A program made the position numbers and the translations under genes. A DNA stretch of 64,000 bases. Source: Lamellibrachia satsuma. Its lineage: Eukaryota > Annelida > Polychaeta > Sabellida > Siboglinidae. Under the pieces are notes generated by a model. That model did no database searches. It was not told where the DNA came from and saw only the letters and a program-made list of their open reading frames with translations. The DNA is taken from positions 18,013,500-18,077,499 of the forward strand of contig BSQZ01000001.1 in NCBI GenBank assembly GCA_033239005.1, written 5' to 3'. Below are positions 12,201 to 22,592 of this stretch, piece by piece (the first letter of the stretch is position 1; every line of letters begins with the position of its first letter).

Positions 12201-15200
12201 AAATTAGTAAAGGATCAATGTAGATTGGACATCAGGAAGCACTCGTTCTCACAGAGGACAGTAAATGAATGGAACAAACTGTCTACAGATTGTGTAACTG
12301 CTAGCAGCGTGAATATGTTTAAAAACAAGGTTGACACATATATCAGAAGGGCGGGTTATAAGTAGGTGAACATTGTTGGACTCTCGATAAGCCAATGGCT
12401 TCCTTGTCCACTTGCCATCTGGGCCTTTGGCTTGGATGGCAAATCTTGTTAAATCTTGTTAAATCTAAATTTGCGTTCCATGGGCAACGGTCGTCTAATT
12501 CCGTTTCGTGTCCTTGTTAAGGAAAATGCCTAAGATGTGTGAACAAATCCTTTGTCTAAGCTAACGTAAAACTAACACATCAACGAGGACGAAGTCTAAG
12601 ACATTTTTTGCAAGTATGGCAACTGACTCATATGACGTCAACACTGACCATGTTAAATCAAATGTGACAATTTCGCATCGCAAATCTGACGCATCGCCAT
12701 TTGGCAGTGAGGATGTCTGACTTCATGTAAACAACTCATACGTAAACAAACATAATTTATAACGCGTCATTTGTTTACAACAATGGTTACTGTGGTGCCA
12801 AATTAGATATGTTTCGTAGTTTTAATGTTGCGTATTTAACCGTGCACACAACATCAAAGATATACATATAATTACCTGAGAAGTTCGTATTTTAAAAAAA
12901 TGGTCAGTATTGCGTTAATTTGCACGAAATCTAAACTAAATGTCGGACGACTGGTGACAAAACCTCACATGTCTACGTGGTCGATTGTCCTCCTGCACAG
13001 AACAATCGACCACATGTTGGTCCAGCCTGCTCCGGCCACAGGGTCAAAGTACAAAGACGACCAACGTTGACCGCAACCATCTCGAGTGGACATACGGACA
13101 AACTGTCACGGGTCTCGAGTCTCGACACTGCACTTAGCTCGGATCACGAGTTGTTGACAAAGGCACGTGACGCTACAAAAAGACCCTGTTGTGGACTTTA
13201 ACGACGTCGAATGAAAAAGTGGGAGTTTTGTCGCACGATATAGACCCGAGGACCAGCTAGTTGGTGACAGTGTCCGCGGGAAGGCCCATGCAAGTCAGGC
13301 TGGCCAAGGAGCTTTGTTGTGCGGATATTACTCCCGACTGACAGGTAGTGTCCGAAGGCGTAATTGTATGGCACATTAAAAGCATCAATATTAATGTCGG
13401 CTATCACGCAATATTTAATCTAGATCGTTTTATAATCTAGATCGTGTGTTTGTCTTGTTGTTTACCTTACCAATGGTATTGTTAAAGCGAAATGGTTATC
13501 AGAAGATATGTTTATGTTGCTTATAAAACATAATGTGGTTGCTATAAGAATAAACATAATTTGGCACAATGGTGTACGTTAATAAGTAAGTAAGTAAGTG
13601 CATTTTTGGTTTATTATATTATTATCCAGTCACTCCATTTAATAGTATGGCACTTACAAGTTCGCATCGGTTTGTTATTGCGTGAACAGGCTGGCTGGCA
13701 ATTATAGATTTTTAATGAGTTTACGATACAGCCGGCACTAGTGTGCAAGTATGTGAGCACCATTGATTCGTTGACTGCCAGCTGCCTCTCGATCAATTCT
13801 TGTTGCCAACTGGCGCTGTTTACTGTGGCCCTGGACTGAACAGTTAACTTGACAAAGTTGATTATTCTAACCACTAGAAGTATAAATGTGAACTATAGCA
13901 TCACTGCCGATATAATCTATTTAGAAACGAAACCAATCGAATTTCTTAACGGAATGGCCATGGGCGGTTAATACACGTCAACATCGCGCTTCAACGCGAT
14001 AACACTGCATTGACAGAAGGAAACCTTTTCAAATATGTCGTACATGTCCATCGTCAACCATGGTGACGTCAACCATGGTGACGTCCACACCATCCGTTCT
14101 ATCTGGCTCTATTTTCCTATTTACAAACGCCATCGGCCACTCCGAGTACGTATTTTCGTTGTGCGGCCTTGCTTATCCTACGTTACTTAAGGCTTGTTTA
14201 CACGAGCGATTAAATGTCTGATTGATCGGCCGACATGCACCGTGTCGCGTGACAAAGGATCTAATTGTAGTATTCTACACACTGCGAGTTGCGACTAGCA
14301 CCCAGAGCGTTTATGAAATGTTAGGACGAGTGCTACATCTTTCGATCGTGAATGCGGTGTAAATATAAATTACATTTTAGTTTACCGTGTGATTTGTATC
14401 AATATAATCGATGTTGGTTCGAATGCTTCGTATCAACTGAAAACAAAGTTTGCTCTTATTTGGTGAGTTAACTTGACAGTCAATGCCATTGGTTTCCCAG
14501 ACTTCGGGCATTCAATCATATTGGTCACAGTGGAAAGTGCACTTTGATTCCAAGTTCTCTTGAGCGTGAGGCCAATGATTGTGTTATTACAATTGTGTCG
14601 CTGGAATTTGACTGACTCAATTAACAATCAACGAGCGGTGCGACTGACAGGTGTGGCACGCACCATCACATTTCATCAAAGCTCTTGTCGCGAGTCGAAA
14701 GCTGCGCCTCGCATTGGCTAGTACACATAAGTTAGTTGCGTTTTGGCATGAGATGCGGTGCATGTCGGCAGACCAATCGGCAAATTAATAGGTCGTGTTA
14801 ACGGGCCCTTAGCATCCCTTTTATTTTAATACCCGTTCAGCGTAAACAGTACTTTTTCTCACGTAAACTTGGATGATCTTTTAATTAAACAATTACCTTG
14901 TAATAATCATTTAACGATTGTTATTTGTCGGCGTAAATGTTGCAGCGTCCTCGGCAAAAACCAACAAAGCCGATGTCGAACGAGAAGTTCATCGAGAGCT
15001 GCCTGCGCGCGCACAATGATTACCGGAAACACCACGGTGCGGCGCCACTGAAGCACACGAAGGCGATATCGGCCGTGTCGCAGAAATGGGCTGAGCACCT
15101 GGCTAACACCAACACGTTCGAACACAGCAACAACCGCAAGTACAAGGGCGGCTCACTCGGTGAAAACATCGCCATGAAATGGACGTCCGCAGGCGGAGAC

Positions 15201-17993
15201 TACACTGGTGAGACAACTGGTCGCTAGGCGGCGCACAATCGCAGGGAGTGTGCCGCTGCATGGCTGCATATACGTCGTATTATATCTAATATAATAATAA
15301 CACAAATGGCCAACTCCAATTGATGTCACGATTCAATAATAATTATTGTGCTGTTAGTTCTGCGAGCGTCCTTCGCCATTGTTATTAGTCCTAGCCCAAC
15401 TTACAGACGGGTTAACTTTAACCGACCTAAAGAAGACCTAGCCCAACTTACAGACGGGTTAACCTTAACCGACCTAAAGAAGACCTAGCCCAACTTACAG
15501 ACGGGTTAACCTTAACCGACCTAAAGAAGACCTAGCCCAACTTACAGACGGGTTAACTTTAACGGACCTAAAGAAGACCTAGCCCAACTTACAGACGGGT
15601 TAACTTTAACCGACCTAAAGAAGACCTAGCCCAACTTACAGACGGGTTAACTTTAACCGACCTAAAGAAGACCTAGCCCAACTTACAGACGGGTTAACTT
15701 TAGCCGACCTAAAGAAGACCTAGCCCAACTTACAGACGGGTTAGTCTCCACCGGAAGTAACGAAGGCCTAGCCCAACTTACAGACGGGTTAGTCTCCACC
15801 GGAAGTAACGAAGGCCTAGCCCAACTTACAGACGGATTAACTTTCACCGGAAGTAACGAAGAACTAGCCCAACTTACAGACGGGTTAGTCTCCACCGGAA
15901 GTAACGAAGACCCAGCCCAACTTACAGACGGGTTAGTCTCCACCGGAAGTAACAAAGACCTAGCCCAACTTACAGACGGGTTAGTCTCCACCGGAAGTAA
16001 CGAAGGCCTAGCCCAACTTACAGACGGGTTAGTCTCCACCGGAAGTAACGAAGGCCTAGCCCAACTTACAGACGGGTTAGTCTCCACCGGAAGTAACGAA
16101 GGCCTAGCCCAACTTACAGACGGGTTAGTCTCCACCGGAAGTAACGAAGACCTAGCCTAACTTACAGACGGTTTAGTCTCCACCGGAAGAAAAATCATAG
16201 CCTATCTTGTCTCGTACATGACATCAACGCGATAATCTAACGGATGGCTGCCAATGTAACTGTTATCTAGACGCCCACACGAATACAATGTCTACAATAT
16301 TTTGCTTAATTCAAATGTTCCGATAATGTTATCAAATGAGTTTTACGAACTTAGAAATAAACGAATGCTTGGTTTAGTCTGTATAAGTTTGTGTTGTGTA
16401 AACTAACTTTGGAGATATTTAATGACGGGGAAACTTCAATCGAAATACAAAGTGTACATGTCGCTGGTATTGTTGTATTAGACGTGATTTCGTGTACGCA
16501 GGCGAAGAGGCGACATCCCAGTGGTACAACGAGATCAACAAATACGACTTCAAACGTCACGCGGGAGGAGGCACAGGTGAGACAGGGGTACGATGTGTCG
16601 CCGGTCTTAAAGTTACCGTTCACCATAGAGATCAAACATTCGAGTAGAACTACGAGTAGAACATAAAGAAAGGCAACATTTATTCGCATTAACAATATCC
16701 CTTAAGACGTGCAAACATCAGTAGGAATCAGTATGTATAGTAAGATATCATGATATTGTTCGAACTGATATACGGATTAATTGTGCAGAACAAATCCGAG
16801 CTCGGATACAATTATCCGCTGGCCACTCAATCCACTCGAGTTCGTGATTTAGTTTCGAACACTTGAGATTGTTCGGGTCAACATTTACATACAACGACAC
16901 ATACATATGTGACAGTGTCGCTACGAGCTGGTCAGATTATGTCCTGTTTAAACACGCCATGTAAACATTACAAATCGTCATTTTCCGTACAGGTCATTTC
17001 ACCCAAGTCGTTTGGAAGGGAAGCCAAGAGCTGGGAGTGGGAAGGGCGCAAGGAAAGGACGGGAAATGGATCGTCGTCGCCAACTATTTCCCAGCTGGGA
17101 ATGTCATTGGCCACCATCCCGAGAATGTGTTCCCTCCTAGCGGTGGCAAGCCTGCAGCAGCGCGTAAGTTTTGTCATCGTCTTCTGATATTGTTATTTCG
17201 TACCTATTGCTATCTACCCACACTCGCCCGTCCTTCCTTCTTTTTCCTCCTTCCCTCTCGACTTCTTTCCGTATCTCAACCTCTCTCTCTCTAAGTCTTT
17301 CTTACCATCCGTTCCATTGATCACTCTTGGTCTCTGCCGATATCCCCCCTCCCTCTCCCTACTTATTTAAGACGTTACAATTACTAACGTGTGAAAATCG
17401 CGCTTACTCCTGTTGAAGTTTCGTGTGCTCGCAGATGGAACAAATTGCAACAATGTTGAATAGGAAACGATGCTAAAAAGTTTCAATTTCTGTCGATGCT
17501 TCCAGAATCGCGCCCTTCCAGCGGGGACAAGAAGAAGCCAACTGCAACCCCCGGGGTGTCGGGCAATGCCCCGACCCGTATCATTGTCCCCGCCCAGCCG
17601 ACCGGCAGCAGGATGGCGAATAACTCGCCTCAGATGCACGTCACCCGGGTGACGACACACACCCCACCGCAGAGCGTCAGCAGGGTGACAACCCACACCC
17701 CAGAACTGTTCCCCTCCTTCCACGTCGACGCGCCGTCGCCCTTCCACTCGAAGACGAAGGTGAAGACAACGGTCCGTACGGCAGACATGACGTCATCGGG
17801 TATGACGTCATCGGGCGGCGTGGCGTCATACAAGAAGACGACGGTCGTCACGGAGACGCGCGTGGACGGCGACGGCAAGAAAACGCTGGTGAAGCGGGAG
17901 GTGGTTTCAGGCGACGGGGACTGGCCGACCGGTCGGAGCGGTAGTGGCCTCACGGGTCGCACGGTGGTCCGGACGAAAGTCGTACGTCATTGA
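6172..17993 (+). CDS. CAP-superfamily protein, GAPR-1/GLIPR2-like, with long C-terminal tail
   Basis: Proposed exons are 6172-6270 (probable), 14946-15207, 16502-16576, 16993-17163 and 17506-17993, giving 365 codons including the TGA. All junctions are GT-AG and phases agree. The CAP domain spans roughly residues 46-202. It shows the [10 protein letters not shown] start, [16 protein letters not shown] with the conserved His, and [10 protein letters not shown]. There are no disulfide cysteines and no signal peptide, as in the intracellular, membrane-associated GAPR-1 (GLIPR2) subfamily rather than secreted CAP proteins. After the domain comes a tail of about 160 residues rich in Ser, Thr, Pro, Gly and Lys, with repeated VTRVTTHTP and TSSG motifs, absent from vertebrate GLIPR2. 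The first exon encodes a basic N-terminus ([18 protein letters not shown]), has a good ATG context and donor, and joins in phase, but it lies 8.7 kb upstream. Without it, translation could start at 14973. An AATAAA lies near 18782. Confidence 0.85.
6361..7017. other. Intron sequence, nothing recognised
   Basis: Downstream flank of the GC-rich first-exon island, before the minisatellite. No domain, repeat or RNA was identified. Confidence 0.4.
7018..7970. repeat. 26-bp minisatellite, about 36 copies
   Basis: The tandem unit reads roughly ACATTCGTGTAGTAGGGG plus GTGAGACC, with 25-bp variants and scattered substitutions (CGTTTAGT, CATCCGTG, GGATCAGACG). Short higher-order patterns repeat: a block with CGCGTAGTAAGGG and CGTTTAGT recurs near 7170, 7325 and 7535. 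It lies in the inferred first intron of the CAP gene. Many overlapping minus-strand open frames ([13 protein letters not shown] repeats) come from the array and are not genes. Confidence 0.95.
7971..9081. other. Intron sequence, nothing recognised
   Basis: AT-rich sequence between the 26-bp array and the CR1-like LINE. No coding frame of note, RNA gene or clear repeat was found. Confidence 0.4.
9082..9492 (+). pseudogene. LINE ORF1 remnant: SGNH/GDSL-esterase-like domain
   Basis: The open frame runs from about 9082 to a TAG at 9490-9492 and has lost its 5' end. It shows the SGNH block-III sequence HVGTNN, the core strand [11 protein letters not shown], and the C-terminal catalytic dyad region [11 protein letters not shown] (Asp and His). 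The Gly-Asp-Ser block with the nucleophile would lie upstream and is missing. Esterase domains of this type sit in ORF1 of CR1-group LINEs. The stop falls 2 bases before the frame of the endonuclease ORF, a typical ORF1/ORF2 arrangement. Confidence 0.75.
9495..12365 (+). pseudogene. LINE ORF2: endonuclease plus reverse transcriptase, three frameshifts
   Basis: The endonuclease part (from about 9540) has LNARSI, GITESW and, after a frame change near 9950, MGDFNH and LDIVLS. A second change near 10165 leads to NSDHNQI, the terminal His motif. A third near 10690 leads to the reverse transcriptase, intact from 10737 to the stop at 12363-12365. RT motifs in order are [56 protein letters not shown] and the catalytic KFADDTKLF. 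The C-terminal thumb region ends at YIRRAGYK. The RT reading frame is well preserved, so this copy is fairly young, but the frame changes inactivate the whole protein. Confidence 0.9.
12471..14940. other. Intron sequence, nothing recognised
   Basis: Unique-looking sequence between the LINE and the second CAP exon. A short direct repeat of CAACCATGGTGACGTC occurs at about 14055-14085. No coding domain or RNA gene was identified. Confidence 0.4.
15390..16190. repeat. 47/48-bp minisatellite in two sequence blocks, about 17 copies
   Basis: Each unit starts CCTAGCCCAACTTACAGACG. The first block (about 15390-15740) continues GGTTAACTTTAACCGACC and has a 47-bp period. The second block (about 15740-16190) continues GGTTAGTCTCCACCGG and has a 48-bp period. 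The switch is sharp, so two unit types were expanded separately. The array fills most of the CAP-gene intron between 15207 and 16502. The minus-strand frame of [16 protein letters not shown] repeats is an artefact of the 48-bp period. Confidence 0.95.
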
Positions 17994-20867
17994 ACGAAGG
18001 CAGTGTTACGTCACACTGGGACAGTGCAACCAAAGAATCCATTCTCACTGCGACTAGGTGGCGAGCTTGTTTCGTCCGAGAACAGCCGCTCGCGTTACTG
18101 GTCGGGAAGTTGTTTGACGTGTAAATACTAAATAATATATTATCCAACGCTAGCATAACACTATCATTATAACATTTCTTATAGTTGTACCATAGTTTAT
18201 CATCACGTATTAACTTTCCCATTATAACGCATACACTCCGACAAATCACGGGGAACGAGAACATGTTCCCTGACGAAACTAGCTCGCCGCCTAGTGAGAT
18301 TGGATAACTGGAAATAGGGCCCGCTGTGATCAGTATTTAACAACGTGGAAAACGACTCTGACACCGTCATTTCACAAACACACACGCAAACACATGCACG
18401 CAAGTATATATATTGTGTGCAAAGTTATCCGTTAGTCAAATGCAATGTGTAAATACAACTTAAATACAACATGGCAGACATTTTAGTGAAGCAGTACATG
18501 TACTGCATGACACCAGAAACGGTTTTACTTTCTGGAGAAAAGCCAAATATTATATGCCTGTATCTACAGCTGTTGCAACATACACGTCATATATGGAACC
18601 CCTCCCGCTAAACTTTAGTGGGGTCGGTTGTTAATGACAGTGTATTGAGTTTAAAATGTTAATATTACGCGTTACATTTTCGCCCCGTTAATGATAGATT
18701 TAATCTAAATATATAGAGCGCTGCTTTCATTTCGCAAGCACTTGTTTATTGGATAAACTATTTTCACTAGTTATTTTAAGAAATAAATTCCAGTTTCTCC
18801 CATATAAAGCACTTTTCTGTTTGTTCTCCTACATAAACACCGGGTAACAGGGTAAATGTTGTAACGATAGGATAGTGTTGATTACACTGTAACATTCCTG
18901 TGTACTATTGACTTTACAAACACTGCTAATAGTTTCACAAGTAATATAATCAGAACAGGCGTCACATTCAGTCGAAGCGAATGTCATAGATGTGTCTTTC
19001 TCTTGTTTGCGTGAAATTAAACTGTCATCCTTGTCGACTTGTTTATATTAAACATTTCATGTAATCCTACTTCTGTTTCGTTCAATGTTTTGAAAGTGGA
19101 ACACAGTGGGCTAAATCGTAGGTACTCTGTGAGATTTAGCTGCGCAACCCTTCGAACCCCACAAAGGGTGTTCAAGTATACCTATTTGTTACCTGTGCCA
19201 ACAGTATCATAGCCAACGGCATATTCATTGGCACCGGAACAGCCGGGAACAATTTCGTAAACCACTTCTGATCAATTGTGCTGCAAACTGCAAATGCAGT
19301 CTCCTAACAAACATGTAAACCTTTCTATACGCCCGTCATTATTTGTGCAACTATGCGTTTTGCTAAACTACTCTATTTCTCATAAAATGAACTACACCTG
19401 AACTTTCATGTTTACATATACTGTGATAAGTAAATTTCCATCTTACTGAAATTGTTGCCTATTTTACTGTGAATCATATATGACGTACTAGATTAAAGCC
19501 AATCAAACTGGTCGGGGGCAACGTCCGCGGTTTGTAAGATAAAAATGTTACGAATGTTTGAGAATTAAATGTAAATAGGCTATCCGCCCCAAAACATTCC
19601 AGTTCTGCCGGACAGATAATGGTCAAAGTGTATATAAGATGTGGTAACATATTTTGGCGGTGAAGATGTTAGAATAACTATAATGTATACTATATAACAT
19701 GGTTTCACGATAAACACAACCCGGCGGTGTATACTTACACCTAATTACGCTACGGTTTAGAAGATTGAAACTGATTTCTGATCATATTGTGTGCAGCAAA
19801 ATCAACAGACTCGTCGGATTAGCAAATAAGCAGGCGTCGGATTAGCATTAATCCTTTATGACAGTAATCGTAATAATTAATTACGACCCATTACAGCGGC
19901 CAAAGGCGTATACACCAGGTCACCCCGGTCTAAATACTCAGTTATTTACTAATTACGATACAATTCAAGACGTAAACACGACTGAACCAGGGAGACTCAT
20001 AAAAGTATGCACTTAATTGGGGCGTTTGATCTTTTATAAATGTATTGTTTTCTAAATAACTATCGATTAACTAGGTTGTACAACAAACTAATACTTTAAA
20101 ACCATACGTTTACGTCGGGGCATATCTCATTAATTATGAATGCGGGAACTATTTTGTGTCCATATAATTATACACTCGCTAAAACGTTCGCCAAATTGAA
20201 ATATGGCTTGAAATACGAATTGATATCACCATATATGTACGCATAATCAACGGTTTTGCACAAAACAACCCCTCCTGTCGTTCAATTTCGCTAATGATTA
20301 TATTAGGACTATCGCCTGCGTCTCTATAAGGGAAGCTTGTAATGGAAGAAGTTATTTTTGATATACAATCACTCACATAACTATAACACACAAATGATAT
20401 TTTGTGGTCACGAGCAGGCAGCCACATTGTTAGTATAGGTCAAACTGTTAATTAAGTTTCTTAATCTCTGTGCATCACAAACGGTTGCAACTATGTTATA
20501 CAAAAACATGACTATGTTAACTTTACGCTACATCAACAATATGTTCAAAACAGTCTCAAAACTTCTCATACACAAATAATATATCATGCTAACGTTTATT
20601 TAAAATGTCATCTGTTTTACTGATTTTATTAGCTATTTTGTTTGTACGGCTGTCCCAGTTTCAGTAAACCTTATTGTTGGTACGATGTATACTTTGCTGA
20701 CACGATAATTCGTTAGACATTTTGTTGTTGTCCTGGATACTCGAGTGGAATGTGTCATTAGCGTTGTCATCGCACAAATATACTCTACCACCACAGACCA
20801 CGTGTGCGGGAAAATTGACAATCTTCCCGCGCCGGTCGTTTGGGACATATCCACACAGGCATCATGC
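17994..20867. other. 3' UTR and intergenic stretch, no gene seen
   Basis: This begins with the likely 3' UTR of the CAP gene (AATAAA near 18782, ATTAAA near 19018). The rest is AT-rich sequence without recognisable coding domains, repeats or RNA genes. Confidence 0.45.
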
Positions 20868-21022
20868 CCCAGTCGTGTGAGGATATGCCCCAGTCGTGTG
20901 AGGACATGCCCCAGTCGTGTGAGGACATGCCCCAGTCGTGTGAGGACATGCCCCAATCGTGTGAGGATATGCCCCAGTCGTGTGCGGATATGCCCCAGTC
21001 GTATGAGGATATGCCCCAGTGC
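20868..21022. repeat. 21-bp minisatellite, about 7 copies
   Basis: The tandem unit is ATGCCCCAGTCGTGTGAGGA plus one base, with a few substitutions (GCGGAT, TATGAG). The period is a multiple of three, so several frames stay open on both strands. None is a gene. Confidence 0.95.
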
Positions 21023-21177
21023 ATTAAGTTAATTTACATAACGGTACGGCATGATGTGGATGTTATTAGAATATATATTTCATTTGGTTTACCCAATCAT
21101 TTACGTGATATATGACATACGCCTTAGGCTTATGTGGATACTCGTCAGCTAACCCATGTTTCATTATGGGGGGATGT

Positions 21178-21256
21178 GACAGGAACCCGGGGGGGGGGTG
21201 TGACAGGAACCAGGGGATGTGACAGGAACCAGGGGGTGTGACAGGAGCCAGGGGGT
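21178..21256. repeat. Short G-rich tandem repeat, period about 20 bp
   Basis: The phrase TGTGACAGGAACCAGGGGG repeats four times with variable G-run length. The G-runs on the plus strand could support a G-quadruplex. Confidence 0.8.
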
Positions 21257-22376
21257 ACTTAAAACATTGCGTTAACGTGCGTTGTATACAGAAAACACAC
21301 CCACAAAACGTGGAATTTGTTTCAAGGATGGAACACTAAATGTATCGAGTTGCCTCCCCACCCACCAAAATGGTGGGAGGTGGGATTTTGAGATGGGGTG
21401 TGCTAAATGTATAAAAAGATAGTTTATATGGGTTAAATGTATAAAAAGATAGTTTATATGGGTTAAGTGTTCGTGTATCTTGAAATGTATAATGTTTATT
21501 CGCCCTAGTTGGTACATAAGGTCACCCAGTAACTTCCGTAATTTTGTGTGATCTCTAGCTATATTCTTTATCATCTTCCAAGAATTCTGTCTGATTTGTT
21601 TTCTCTCTGCTTCCACAGTCTTCCACACTTTGGTTTGGTCTTCCTCTCATCCCTTTACCTGCAGGGCTTAGCTTAGTGTTATTTTTCTCTTGTTATTTCC
21701 GTCACTTCTAAGTGTGTGGCTATTCCATCTCCATCGTCTGACCTTGATTTCTTCTGAGATTGGTGACATAAAAGTGTGGTGGTATATGTCTTAGAAAGTC
21801 ATATCATTAGAAAGTTTCATTGGCCAGTGTATTGACAAATGTAGTGTTATATTGTCCACCAGAGGAGCCACAGGTTATTTTGGATAGACTACATAACTTC
21901 TTACACGGAGGCATTTCTGGAGACTGAATTTCAATTCTGCATTGCTTTCAAAGAAACATTATCAACAAACTGTGTCAATGTTTCCAGAGACCCAACAGTA
22001 TGCACCTAGCCGGTCTCGCAGAGACAAAGTGACACAATTAAGATGTTCCAGCATAGATAATAATATTATGATAATGCGTAGATATATTATTTTCCAATGG
22101 TACTGCTTGGATAGTGATATCATTTCAACATCGAGCTGCTGTCTCAGTTGCTTGGATAGTGATATCATTTCAACATGGAGCTGTTGTCTCAGTTGCTACA
22201 CAACGCATACAGAAAGAATACAGAAACACTATATGAGCCTAAATATCAGATCACCAATCGTTTCTTTAAACATTTTGTTCTCGCCAGAAACGTGTTGGTG
22301 CTATTGTTAATGTACAAGTCAGACATATTAAATAGTAGCCAAATTACTAATTACACTGCAACTTTAAAATTGATAT
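21257..22376. other. Intergenic stretch between CAP and TRUB2 genes
   Basis: There are two short direct duplications: AAATGTATAAAAAGATAGTT around 21406/21435, and a 52-bp duplication around 22108/22160 (TTGGATAGTGATATCATTTC). No gene was recognised. Confidence 0.5.
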
Positions 22377-22377
22377 A

Positions 22378-22388
22378 TTTATTTTATT
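22378..22388 (-). promoter_or_regulatory. Candidate polyadenylation signals of TRUB2
   Basis: Read on the minus strand, two overlapping AATAAA hexamers lie about 210 bases past the TRUB2 stop codon. Position and orientation fit a short 3' UTR, but no transcript evidence is available here. Confidence 0.45.
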
Positions 22389-22592
22389 GATGTACTGTTT
22401 TCCTATTAGTACCATGTCAACAATCTGTCCTCATTTTAATGTTCAAGGATGACCAGTTGACTTTGAGACATATTAACTGTACCCACCTTATATGCATGAT
22501 ATCTCAGTAGTATTTGTTTCAAAAATACAAACATAAAGATTACAAAACTGTAATTAATACAGACTCAAGCATTCAGTGAAAAATAAGTTTAG

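Larger units (their letters stand above)
9082..12460 (+). mobile_element. CR1-like non-LTR retrotransposon, 5'-truncated and frameshifted
   Basis: The element contains the end of an ORF1 with an SGNH-esterase domain, an ORF2 with apurinic-type endonuclease and reverse transcriptase, and a short 3' UTR ending in a tandem CTTGTTAAAT repeat (about 12448-12470). Esterase-type ORF1 and a short 3' tail repeat are typical of CR1/L2-group LINEs. ORF2 is broken by at least three frame changes, so this copy cannot move by itself. Its 3' UTR has close relatives at about 42875-42965 and 47725-47780, showing a dispersed family. It lies in the inferred first intron of the CAP gene, in the same orientation. 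Confidence 0.9.

Noticed and set aside
14937..14972. ATG at 14937 as the CAP-gene start
   Set aside because: It overlaps a good acceptor (TTGCAG at 14945), so it is probably intronic. The choice between 6172 and 14973 as start depends on the distant first exon.
15683..16135. Minus-strand 150-codon frame of [16 protein letters not shown] repeats
   Set aside because: It is caused by the 48-bp (16-codon) period of the intronic array in the CAP gene.
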